This document shows, in pieces, positions 1-11,206 of a stretch of DNA of 64,000 nucleotides. The notes below the pieces were generated by a model. It worked only from the letters and a program-made list of their open reading frames with translations. It ran no database searches and was not told the origin of the DNA. The translations under genes were made by a program, and so were the position numbers. Source of the stretch: Solicoccozyma terricola (taxonomy: Eukaryota > Basidiomycota > Tremellomycetes > Filobasidiales > Piskurozymaceae); NCBI GenBank assembly GCA_001600875.1, contig BCLD01000008.1:676004-740003 (forward strand). Direction: 5' to 3'. Every line of letters begins with the position of its first letter. The stretch's first letter is position 1.

Positions 1-1838
1 GCGGAGTGAGACCTAGTCCAGGAACGCGACGATGAGGTGCGGGAGACATGTTGGTCGAAGTGACGGAGGCGAGAGATCTCGGTGTCGAGCGACTTGCGCT
101 GGGTAGACCTGTCCTCTGCGGAGTTGCAAGGAGGTGTCTGGAGATGGGCTGAAAGCGAGTGGGAGTCGATGGAGGTGGTATCGATGCTTTGGTGATCGTC
201 GCATCGCCGCGAGCCGCGCTGTCATGGATCGATCTATTGACAACAACCGGTCTTGCTGGGGTGATTACCGGTCCCGATCGCTGGCGATCACGAAGGAACA
301 CGGGCGGTTTGATTGTCGTAGCTTCTGGCTTGGTATCGGAATCACCGTCTCCGAAAAGCTCTGCCACGTGAACTCCGGCAGTCTTGGACGGTCCTTTCAA
401 TGCGTCACCAAGACCGGTAGTGAAGAGACTTGTGGTGTTGCGTGGTTCAGGAACTACAATTTGCTCAGATTCCGAGTGTAATGTAGTCTCCGTTTTCTCG
501 CGAGTGAGTTGCCCTTCGATGGAAGTGGCGGCGTATTTGCTTTGAAGAGACAGCTTCGTTTCAGACCTATCATCAACCAACAAAGGCAATCCGCCTGCCA
601 TATTACCCAGCTCCTCATTCACACGCGCTTCTACCGCAGCCAACATTGCCACAGCCGCAAGTCTCGCTTTCTTAGATGGCTGTGCAAGTTCACCTCCACC
701 TGCTGTCTTGAATCCGAATCCAGCTTTAATCATCTCGGTAGATGGAGCCTGATAGATATCCAAATCGATTGCGTGTGGCGTCCCAGACTGGATGTTGGAG
801 TCCATCGCGATATCCTCATCGGCAAATAACGCCTCTGCCTTTGCTAGAGAGATCGACGATGGTGTTACAATTGCTTTTCCTTTCCCAGTGGTGAATCCAA
901 AAACAGTATTTGAGATTACCGATTTGATCGGATTTGGTATCGTATCTGACTCCTGAGGATCTTTCATTTGTACGGCTCGAGTTTCATTCTCGTCGTCTTC
1001 GTCTTGATCAACCAACATCGTAGTTAGACAAGCTGCATCGAACCACGGATCATCGTAATCTGTTTCATTGTCCATTTCAATATCGACATCTACCTCTGTC
1101 GTATGGTCTATCATCGAGTCCAAATTCGATCGATCGGGTATTTCAATTTCTGTGCGTTGCTGAACTTCATCTTCTGTCGTCTTCATATCTTCCGTCTGTC
1201 GACTCTCGTCCGTTGTCAATGGTTCAACATGCTCTCTCAGATCGGTTTCTTCACTGTTGATGGGTGGAACATCCTCCGATTTGATCTCAGCATGCTTTCC
1301 CAGATTCGGAACATCCTTCGATTTGTCCCAGGCGTGTTCTTCCCCGGTTGCATCGAGACCAAGTCTTGCCTTGCTCGACTCAGGTATCCCAACAGCAGGA
1401 CGAGAAATCACTACTCCGTTTTGATTATTTCCATCTTCCCCAAGTCCATTCACCATCTCTTCATCTGGATTCGGATTGGATTTCTCTTCTCCAACTTCCT
1501 CCACTCCCATTCCTCCCACCTCCACTGCATCAGCCAAAACAACCTGCTCCGCCTCCCTGTAGACGACCTGACTCTTCTCCTCGTGCTTGACGTCGAGATG
1601 ATCGCTCTCCTCCGGCTGAGATGAAGGGATGATGTCGTCGAATGATAAATCTACCGATTGGTGTTCGGGGGGAGATATGGATATGGGTCGACTTGGTGAT
1701 TTGGAGCGTCGTTGTCGTTTGCTCGGAGCTGTAGGGAGTGGGTATTGAGATGATTGGAGTCAGAGGGTGGGAAAGCTGGGTAATGGGAGAGAACTGGTGC
1801 GGGAAGAGTGGACTGGGAGACTCACGATGATCATCCAT
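1..1838 (-). CDS. BRH2: BRCA2/Brh2-like recombination mediator (5' part; runs off window start)
   Basis: Homologous-recombination mediator that loads Rad51 on DNA in the nucleus (known for BRCA2/Brh2). Two exons are visible: a 13-nt first exon 1838-1826, a GT-AG intron 1825-1729, then an open frame from 1728 to the window edge, about 580 residues. The start is the only ATG that splices into the long frame and gives MDDHPPSKRQRRSKSPSRP, an early basic NLS-like stretch. Three BRC-type motifs carry the F-x-T-[AT]-x-G core followed by a downstream hydrophobic/LF element: around nt 905 (FGFTTGKGKAIVTPSS, then ALF), nt 718 (FGFKTAGGGELAQPS) and nt 424 (FTTGLGDALKGPS, then ELF), about residues 279, 342 and 440. 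The rest is acidic and low complexity, as is usual before the DNA-binding region, which lies outside the window. The identification rests on the BRC motifs and gene architecture, so orthology to Brh2 is inferred. Confidence 0.72.
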
Positions 1839-2333
1839 GGCTGTGGTCCATCGGTGTGAGCGTACCTCGACATCGGGAATGATTCGAAATGTAAACCCTG
1901 ACCAGACGCGTCCAGGGGGGGATTGTTATTGATTAGTGCCACGTCATATCTGCCCCCCTTCCCGCCACCCCGATTGATAAGCACGTGGGTGACTCCCCGG
2001 GGGCAGTGTCCGGCGACCCACGCTTCTATTACCCAGAGACAGTGGAATCATTCAGTTTCGCCAGTGGGTCGATGGTCAACTCTCAGTTCAACAACATGAC
2101 GTCGTCCTTCTCCACTACATCGCATACTACTGCATAGCAGGTCACTCCCTTGATTCATCCACCCTCCATTTGACAACCATCGTAACCCCTCAATCTGTTT
2201 ATCATCCTTTCCATCGCGTATCCATAAACTCAAACCAGCGAACCGGAAACCTTAAGCCGCATCGGGATCGGCACCCGTTCTCCATATCTTACAACCAACC
2301 CATCATCCCAACTTGGACGACCGTCAAACAAAC
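1839..2333. promoter_or_regulatory. Divergent intergenic region with E-box and a short upstream ORF
   Basis: This 495-bp spacer separates the start codons of the BRCA2-like gene (minus) and the small membrane-protein gene (plus) and must hold both promoters. It contains a palindromic CACGTG at 1982-1987. A 13-codon ORF with ATG at 2096 and stop at 2135-2137 begins AACATGACGTCGTCC, close to AACATGTCGTCGTCC at the real start at 2334. It may act as an upstream ORF if the transcript starts before it. No other gene is apparent. Confidence 0.45.
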
Positions 2334-3480
2334 ATGTCGTCGTCCACTTCATCACCTACAGATTCCGCAACACCTTCTGCAACTTCAACTCTTACTAATT
2401 CAGGTTCGAATGGAGGATTGTCAGGAGGTTTTCAGGCGGGAGCTACGAGTTGTACGTGTTGATATATAAGAGTTGTGCAAGAGTTGGGTTATTGGTTGTG
2501 TTCTGACGTTTGAACCGGATTATTTTCATCGTCTTTGCTCTCATTTCGAATACCACACCTCTAGTTTATAAGAATGTGAGTTTTACTGTTTATTCAATCT
2601 CGATCGCTGAACTCCTTCTCCTGTTCACTAAAACATCCTCTCTGCCTCCCAACTCTCAACCACAGCTCTTCTACATCCTAATCGCCGTCCTAGGCATCTT
2701 CGCCTGCTTTTCACTTCTCTCATGGTATCGCGGCCGTCTCCGCCAACGTATAATATTCGCAGAAGCAAGACGATTAGGCTTATTGGTCCCTGGTATGCCT
2801 GGTTATTCGAATGAGAGGGATAGATTGTTGTTATTGCAATTAAGTGGGATATCATCTGCTTCTGGGAGACCGGAAATATGGGATGTTTATAGGGATGGAA
2901 AGGAGGGGGGGAAGAAGGAGTCAAAGGAGAGAGCGGTTTATGATCCACCTTCTGAGACGTTGGATGCTGGTATGGTGAGTTTTACAACTTTGTTGTTAAG
3001 GATCTGAGATATTGAATACACAACGAATATCTGATGTTTGATTTTTGTCGTTTCGTTTTCTCATTTTCACCTCCCTCTTGAATTGTTCCCCCCCCCCCCC
3101 CCCTTCTCTCCCCATATTCTCAGCAACCACTCTCCGCCACTCCTGTTCCCGACCCAACGATTAAACCACCACCCTTCCCCGTATCAAACCTCCCTCTATT
3201 CCCTAACAACGTTGCTTTCCTCGCTCCATCCGCCGACAGTCAAGACCGCGAACCAGCAACTGATTGGGAATCACAAGTCCGTAAAAACGCAAACGACTCG
3301 GGATTGGATGAGGTGACCAGGAATCGAAGGAACATGATTCAAATATCAGTACTTGTTCGTATGCCTGTTGAGAAGGTAGAACGGGATAGGCCCGTTGATA
3401 ACGATGCAGCTGTACAAGAGGAATGGGAAGGCACGGAGGTGGGGTTGGTAGAGGTGCCGGTGTGGGTTTCAAGAAGTTAA
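2334..3480 (+). CDS. Single-pass membrane protein of unknown function
   Basis: I do not recognise the family. The model has four exons: 2334-2451, an 11-nt microexon 2565-2575, 2666-2974 and 3124-3480, total 795 nt or 264 residues, all joined in phase by GT-AG introns. The N-terminus is Ser/Thr-rich (MSSSTSSPTDSATPS), followed by one hydrophobic helix, LFYILIAVLGIFACFSLLSW, then a basic stretch (YRGRLRQR), suggesting a single transmembrane segment with a cytosolic C-terminal part. The C-terminal half is polar and ends RNMIQISVLVRMPVEKVER followed by an acidic tail. The third intron carries a 16-C run (3088-3103) upstream of its acceptor. The first two introns are required because the frame otherwise shifts before the helix. 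Existence as a gene is fairly secure; function is unknown. Confidence 0.62.
3088..3103 (+). repeat. Poly-C tract (16 C) in an intron
   Basis: Sixteen consecutive C lie 20 nt before the acceptor AG at 3122-3123, so they form part of the polypyrimidine tract of the last intron of the small membrane-protein gene. Confidence 0.9.
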
Positions 3481-3765
3481 CATGTATTGATAGGAGGTGT
3501 ATTTTTAATATATTTAGCGAGATATGCAGTTGTATTTGCATGGCTTGTCAATATGGCAGTCGAGTATGTGCTCATTGTGTTTTTCTTTTTGCGCATCGTG
3601 TTTCAAGGAGCAAATGCTTCATGTGAGAAGAATCGATGACACTGCGAACGGGGTGGGGTGCTTGACAGACCCATTCGTCATCTCAGACGCGTCCCGAATC
3701 GACCCCCCTCAACACCATCGTAACCGGTCATTCTCTCGCATACCTCGTCTTCCGCTACATCTGAC

Positions 3766-6143
3766 ATGGCTCCCACCCTGGAAAGTCTCTTCAATGCCGC
3801 TCAGCTGAGAGTCTATATCCCTCGGTCGGATGTGCCGCCAGAGCAACCAACCGATCAGCCAGTGGCCGGTCCCTCTCGCTCTCCTCCATGGGAGACATTG
3901 AACCTCGCAGAGGCCAATCAACGTGACAGATGCTTCTATGGCGAGTACATTCGGATGTCAGGTTGTCACTGATGTGATGGAAGTCGCTGATAATAGCTAC
4001 CACCTGTTTGATTCTGCAGACGAGGAGATAGAGTATTTCTGCCAGTTGGACCTGGAATCCCAAGCAGCTGGCTTTGCCGGTATCGCGTTCAGTCGCTTCA
4101 GTGAGCTTGTCAGACAGCTTGATGTGAGAGCTCCTATTCCCCCGCCCCCCCACTTGCACCCAGATTGGTCGTGCTAATTCCCCAGTCGTTGACTTTCAGG
4201 TCTCTGTTAGCTGCTCCCTCGTCCCTTCTTCAGCGCAAAGGCAAACAGACGGCAGACCACGCTCGACTGGAGGCACTGCAAAAGCTTCGAGCATTACTGC
4301 TGGTAGTACTGGAAGGACACATGAGCTTCCATCTGGGCAGTCGAGTTTAACGATCCCAACATCTCTCTCTAATCCACCACAAACACCAAACCCCTCTCCC
4401 ATGACATCGGAAAGGGACTCTGCATATGCTCAAGTGTCCGGCCAAATGGTATGGGAAGGAGTACCTGCGTGCAATGGAGACAAGCGACCAGCACTTAGCG
4501 AGTCTGGGGGATCTTTTACAGCTCGATGGCGAGGTGTCATTCCGGTTCACTACGTTGAGACGCAAATTCGACGACCTCTTCTCGCAGTTACCGCCAGTTT
4601 GACGAGGAGGGAAAGAGGGCCTGCTATCATAGCGTCACCAGCTACAAGTGTTGGTACGCCAATACCTGGGAAATCGATTGAAGAAGGGCAGCAAAGCGTC
4701 ACATTATCGAGCTTGAACAACGACGACGTGTTACATGGACTTGCAGGTAGGGTCTCAATCTTTCCGCTTGTGAAACGAACAAGCACAATTGCTGAGCAGC
4801 TTTGATTTTCTAACGGCAGGTGCCGCGCTGCCACGCCGACGAATCACGTCAATCCAATCCTCAATACTCGCAGGTCGGGACGTTTTAAATCCCTCTATGT
4901 CAACCGTGACTCCAGCCGAAGCACAATCTGCAGAAGTATCTCGCAAGTCCTTCCGTGTGCTACTCGCACTCAGTACGGCGATTCACGTCCGGATGCGACC
5001 TATTCCTACTTCACCAGCGGTACAGTGCCTACCCCGAATGATCTGCATTGAAATCAGTGTTGACGAGATGGAGCCAGTAGACTTTGAGGTCGAGGCGATT
5101 ACAGTGGAAACAGGCGGCAAGACGAATATCCGATCTCTTACAACTCTGGGACAAGCGTCCGATTTTCCTTTCGATGTCGTTCGATCGCAAATACACGAAC
5201 TGGTTTATACCATGCAGAGGCCGCTGCATGTCGAATCAGTGAACCATACTAGCATAAGACATAGCTTGGAATCTCATGGTACGCAGCCAATCTCTATCAA
5301 GGTCAAAGGTCGACCATATCAGCGGCCGGATAGTATCAATCCGGGCAGCAGAGTGTATATCGCTCCCCCTTTCGAATCTCGTTGGAATTGTATATTGGAT
5401 GCAAGCGACCCAGCCACGGCGAGGACGGCGATGGCGGAGAATCGGGTGCGTTCCACGAAGGTCGATCGGATAAGTGTCCCATCCTCTGCGTCGATGAACC
5501 GCCTATCACAATGTGAGTCGGTCAAAGCGGCATTTGTTTCACCGAATGCTGAACAAGCCACCTATCTACATGCAGTCGCAGCAGAATCAGCAGATTCTTC
5601 CGAAATCGTCATATCGTTGAGCTTGCTCCCGCATGGCGAGCGGGAGTTAGGGGGCAATAAACGACATGCAAACGAAATGACGACCGTCAAGCCGTTCGAA
5701 CCATTCTGGGTCGAGGCCACCGTGCTCAATTCCTCGAAACAGTCTCAGAGTCTGGCGCTTGAGATACCTGAACGGAGGACTGTGGGTCCACGCGGTCCGA
5801 CGTTACCCGTGCAGGGTGGCGGGCTATGCATGTTGGACGACGGTTGGTTTAATCCTTCATACGCGAATATGACGGCGATATGACACAAACTAAGACCTGA
5901 TCATTCTCTCCCACAGAAATACAGGACCGTCTTGCAATGTATCTCCACTCGGACATGGCGCTCGTGCACCTCGAGAATCACATACCAACTGGCATTCTAC
6001 CGCCAAGGACATGCCAGGTTGTTCGCATGCGATTCATTGCTACTCGGCCTGGCTTGCACACGATCGAGGAGCTGGTGATCCGAGGCATCGATGGAGTACG
6101 GTCCATATTGTTGAAGGATGTACTGCATGTTCTTGCGATTTAG
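3766..6143 (+). CDS. TRS65: TRAPPII complex subunit, Trs65-like
   Basis: Probable fungus-specific subunit of TRAPPII, which activates Ypt31/32 (Rab11) at the late Golgi. It starts MAPTLESLFNAAQLRVYIP at 3766. A first intron ends near 4003 (alternative acceptor at 4019), a second runs about 4122-4200, a third about 4749-4820, and a fourth 5843-5916 with a weak GTTGGT donor, giving about 690 residues. The last exon has the hallmark of the C-terminal Ig-like domain of Trs65: 'LENHIPTGILPPRTCQVVRM' followed by RFIATRPGLHTIEELVI. The middle is low complexity with a Ser/Thr/Pro-rich segment after residue about 100. The donor of the first intron is ambiguous (3946 or 3955 region). The family call comes from the C-terminal pattern plus overall layout and is moderately sure; another TRAPP or adaptor-appendage-like protein is the alternative. 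Confidence 0.6.
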
Positions 6144-6359
6144 TTGCCCAACGATCATCCGAAACAACATGACTATTTATGACGCGTCCGAGTCCGCAGC
6201 CCGGCTCGGGAGAGTCAACACAGTAGACAGTAGGAGATCTTCACAGACCTACACTTCATTTCCATCGGAGACAACAACTGCCAAATAACTGCCAACACCG
6301 ACCGCATGACATACAACGGCGGATCCTCTGCATGATCATCCCATAGTCTCACATCCATC

Positions 6360-9300
6360 ATGTCGCTTTTCGGCAACAAGGCTAAAGCCGACCTTCAGGA
6401 GGCCGACTGGTCTAGGTCGCTCAAGGAGTTGGCATTCTACAAGGTCGGCCATCTTCGTTCGTACGGTACCATTGGAGAGATAGTCTGTATCGCTGTCGAT
6501 CCCGTTGCTAGTCTGATCGCGATTGGTCAGTGATATGATTCCCGGTGCCACAGACCGTTCTGCTCACAGTATCATTCATCTTCCATCACAGGTACATCGA
6601 CCGGCCTCATTCATATTATAGGCTCTCCACCTTTTCAATGCACGCTCTTCCTCAGTACCTCCCAAAAGGGACCAACCCCCGGAGTCAAGTTCCTTACGTT
6701 CCATCCCGGAGCATCTCGATTGATCTGCATTGATGTTAAAGATACACTTCACTCATGGAATCTAGGTCCAGGTGGGATGGATGATCACAAGAATCTGCCA
6801 AGCAAGGAGATCACAACGAGCTTATACGGGAACGTGACGTGAGTGCTCTTCCAGGTTCTTCTGGAGTCAAGCGACTGAAAGCGGGTTTCCATCATGGCCA
6901 GATGCGTCGATATTCCGTCCCCGTCCCATTCTCATGTCAGTTGAAGTCGCTTCTATCTCCAGGAATTCCGACTGATGCATCATCCATTTCTCATAGCTCT
7001 TCTTCACCGTGAAAGACGGACACACCCTCGCTTTCGATCTTGCTCGCCGGAACCTATCTCCCTACAAGATCCCAAACATATGGGCAATGCACGAAGAAAG
7101 ATTACGCAGGAGCGGGGTTCCAGGCCGCGGCAACACGATTCAGACGTGAGTTTGTTTTTTAAAGGCAATGTCTCTAAGCTAATATCGACACTCTCTGGCT
7201 AAAGACCGATGGCGACATGTCTCGCTATGCATCCTCGAGATCTAAATATCATGCTCGTTGGCTTTGATGGTGGGTTCTCAGGATGAGCAGCGAACACCAG
7301 AACAGTCATTTACTCTTCTAGGGATCCTTACAGGTGGTGTGATCGCATGGGATATGAATGAGAAGGCTGCAGCGAAAACGTTCGAACTCATATTGCCACC
7401 AGGTGAGAGGTCTGTGTGGCTAGGTGAAAAAGGTGTCGTATGCTCATCACGACGCTCGCCCGGGTCGCTTTGTAGGTGCTCCTGGAGGGTCTGGCTACTC
7501 TGATCCGGTGAGCAGCTCCGTATTGCTGAGGTCATCGAGAGTCCGTGTCTGACCTTACACATGGGTGCACAGTTGATCTGGACTGAGCGTCGACCCAATG
7601 TGACTTGCATAGCTTGGAGACCTGACGGCCTGGCCTTTGCCGTTGGACACGAGGATGGATGCCTCAGCATTTGGGCTTTCGATGACCCAGATCGTCCGCT
7701 CATGGTTCGGACTATCACTCAAGAGGACGTCAACATGACTGATGCGGAATCCCTTTACGATTCTGGGGCTCTGAGTCGATCTCAGATGGCCGATGTCGAA
7801 GCCAAAGCTGGTGGTAGGGAACCGATCTTCAAGTTGACATGGGTCTCTTTCCCCGATGGACCAAGCATTCGTGCGATGATGGCCGCGCAAGGTCCAGCCG
7901 CACAGCAGGAGCCGCCTAGTGCCGCTACGATCGAGTATGCAGAGCGAGGCGAAACGCTCCTCATGGTGCTGGGAGGTACACCCGTCAACCAAATTCCGGC
8001 TATCAACATCCTGCAATTCCCACCCTATTCTGCTCCGCCACCTCCTCTCGGAAAGTCAGTTAATCTCACGTCGGGATCTGAAGGACTCACCCGTGCCGAA
8101 AGAGTCGCTTACAGGGACTCTCTGGCTGCCACGGGAACTTCATCATATTCGACATCGACGCCCGCAGAGGATTTTGTCCTGCTGCCACGATCATCCCCTT
8201 ACTTCAATCTCGCGCATGATCCTATCGCTATCATCATTCTCCTTACCCCTGACCCTGAACTCCCGAAAGTCTCTGGACCGAAAGCGGGACGATCAGTTCA
8301 GATGCTTACGTTCCCGCCGCCTCGGTCGCATGAGCCACCGCCGGAACCGGGAAGAAAAGACCACCTGACTCCGCCGCTCATAGTGGAGGATTATTCCGCA
8401 CAGCCGATGAGTCAAGCCCCTCTGTCACCAGGAATGCTGTCCCCGAGAACGGTACCAGTATCACCTGGTGCTTACAGTTCGTGGCGCAAACCTTGGTCTT
8501 CAGCCCCGGCCTCTCCGAACCCTATCGTCTTTGCAGATCCCTCTGGATCTACATCGAAGGTCAAGCCGGTAAAGCACTTCCGCCTACCTGCAATCTTGAT
8601 GACGGGAGAACGAAGCGTGACCATCTGTGATGTTCACCCTTTGGACCTAGGGAACTTCAAACGTCTCATCAGGTGGACCATCGAAGAGGAGGGACACGAG
8701 GACAAACCTAGAATTCCGCTATACGGCGGCACGGCCATTGCGGACGTGGTATCACACGGTGCACCAGATCCCAAAGCGATCAAATTTGAGGCCTATCGAA
8801 TCATGACAGCTGCCAGCTTGGACCTAGCGGTGAGGTACGTCACGGACCCTGAGAATTCGCAGCCGAGCAAAGCTGATGACATCGTCGACGATGTGCAGGT
8901 TCTGGGACATTAGTCCACACATCCTGGTGTTGCCTTCGCCCCTTCGATTTGAATACCCATCTCCCCTGTCGCACCTTACCATTTCAATTGCCAACGTCCT
9001 CAAACACCCGACGCTCGCCCATACACCAATAGCTCGTCTTTACAAGGAAACCCCATCCGCCGTTCAGATCACGTCAGTCGAGCTGTCGACGGGCTCGCTT
9101 GAATGCGTGATCGCCATGTCGACTGGTGAAATCTTCTTCTACAAGTTCGCCGAGGCATCAAAGTCCGCAAAGGAACCCGAGGACTACTTCCCGCAAGCAC
9201 AAGACTCTGAGGCGGATCAGGCAGCTGTCGATGAGATTACTGGTCTGTCGCATTTGGCAAATCCAACTGCCGATGGCTTTAAGCCAGTCATGATGCTGAC

Positions 9301-10999
9301 CGCCGGTAGAGGCCAGGTTGTCGCTACAGCGGTGTCGGATATTGGTGAGTGACTGTCGCTGGCCTGATTCACAAGACCTTCGTCTGACCTGCATGCAAAA
9401 CCCAGGCTTCATTGCGGTAGCTTTTGCCCAAAAGTCTTTTGCTGTGATTGACATGAGAGGTCCAGAAGTTATAATGCGAGAAGGGTATTCTGAGGATGGT
9501 AAAAAAGTCAAGAAGAGGAAGGGCAGCCAGAATTTACCAGGAGAGAGTCAGGCAGTGGCGAAGATCAAGTGGACGATCTGCAGGGTCGGTGCAGACCCCA
9601 AGCTAGCCCTTCGTTTGATAGTGACATACGTCAAGGGGTACGTAGCCGGATTTCAAGCACTCGGTACAGCAGCTGACCGTCTTCCTCCTACAGACTCACA
9701 AAGATATTCACACTTGGCCAGATTCTCGGCGAGTGGGTCGTCGAACCCAAGGCCATCACATTTAGTCATGAGAGTCTCGCAAACCCTCTCCGAAACTTCG
9801 TCATCGATTACAACTCGGGCAACGATGTGGTTGCGTCGCCTGAAGCCCTCATCACCGTCATGCGCACGTCATCTGAGGAACGAGGGAAAGGTTCTCCCAT
9901 TGACAAAGCCGCTTCCGACTTGAACCACTGCGTCTGGATAGCGTGTGCTGCTAAGGCTGTGCGATGCCAGCTTGATTTCAGTGGAGATCGGATCGCAAAA
10001 TTAGAGATGCCTCTGGAGGACGAGCTGAAGGACGTGTACATTGTGACCAAGAATGGTGAGTTGGAATCCTCCAGACAGTAATAGGACCAACACTGAATTG
10101 CAGGTTTCCTCCTCAGGGAACCGTGTCCTCGTGGGTATCACCGCTCTTGGTTCGGCTGTCATATACTCGATCCCTGGACTCAACCTCATCACGCGCCTCG
10201 ATCTCTTCTTCGGCTCCCCTCAGTGAGTATGCAGCAGTTAGTTGATTCGTTTCCTCTTCTCAACTATACCCGCCATTCACAGAAAACCACTCGGGCGTAT
10301 ATCAATGGATACAAGGAGTGGGGACTATGTGGAACATATTTCACCACTTGAGATTCACCTACGCACAATCTTCCATCACCGCAAACCCCTCCTCCCCAGG
10401 CTCGATCCTGCAAGTCACAAAGCTGCAATCGCACCTCAACCTGTCCCTGTCAACGCGAGCTCTGGCTTGAGCTCGTGGATATGGGGAGGGGCACCCATGA
10501 CCGGCGCCCAGCTCGATCATCTGGTGGCCGGTCCCAATAGACCGGGTCTGCCGAAACCTCCCGCGAAGCCCATGGCGCCCCTGATCACTTGGGGTACACG
10601 ACCAGAGGAGCCGACCAAAGTACAGAGACCTGTTGTCAAGCCTGCTGTGAAGAAGAATGCTCCTCCGAAGGAGTATGGGGAACGGATCGATCCTTACGAA
10701 GCGATGACGACGGCAGCGAAGGAGAGAGGGTGTGTCCAATCGATCACGGGGATATGATTCAAGCTGATAATACTTCTCTCATACATGACAGGTTGACACT
10801 GGACAACCTGAACGACAGGATGAACGACATGTCTGTTGCTGCGACGGACATGGTGAAAAGTGCCAAAACCCTGGCGGTACGTCCTCGTCCCTTGTATGCA
10901 TCATTTTACAGTTGCGTGGAACTTACTTGATTGTGATAACCCTCGAACCAGGCCAAGGAGGCAGCAAAGGCGACTGCGAAGAGCTGGTTTGGACTTTGA
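6360..10999 (+). CDS. SRO7: Lgl/Sro7/tomosyn family exocytosis protein with C-terminal R-SNARE
   Basis: WD40 double-propeller protein that binds the Sec9/SNAP25-type SNARE and acts downstream of the Rab Sec4 in polarized exocytosis (known for Sro7). About 15 exons and about 1,255 residues; the largest exon is 7573-8834. The N-terminus (MSLFGNKAKADLQEADWSRS, then YGTIGEIVCIAVDPVASLIA) is typical of Lgl proteins, followed by WD-like repeats (VKFLTFHPGASRLICID; TCIAWRPDGLAFAVGHEDG). A low-complexity Pro/Ser loop near nt 8330-8570 matches the variable loop of the family. The C-terminus, ERGLTLDNLNDRMNDMSV, keeps an R-SNARE core with the zero-layer Arg and an amphipathic heptad pattern, ending SWFGL. 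The SNARE is split by introns at about 10734 and 10877. Exon joins are well supported by conservation, except the acceptor near 10116, where two AGs exist and only the second keeps the frame. Confidence 0.85.
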
Positions 11000-11206
11000 G
11001 GGATGTATCAGGCTCGTTGTATTCTACTTTTGTAAAGCTTGTGACTCACATTATTGATGGCGAATCTGTGTTTTTGCTGACGTCAGCATGCTCGCGTGGA
11101 AAGTTTGGTAGACGCATCGACCAACCTGACCTCTAGAGGCCATGACAGACATGTTCACAGTCTCTCTGGCGAGTGGTAGCATCAGCACTCTGAGCAAGGC
11201 GAGAGA

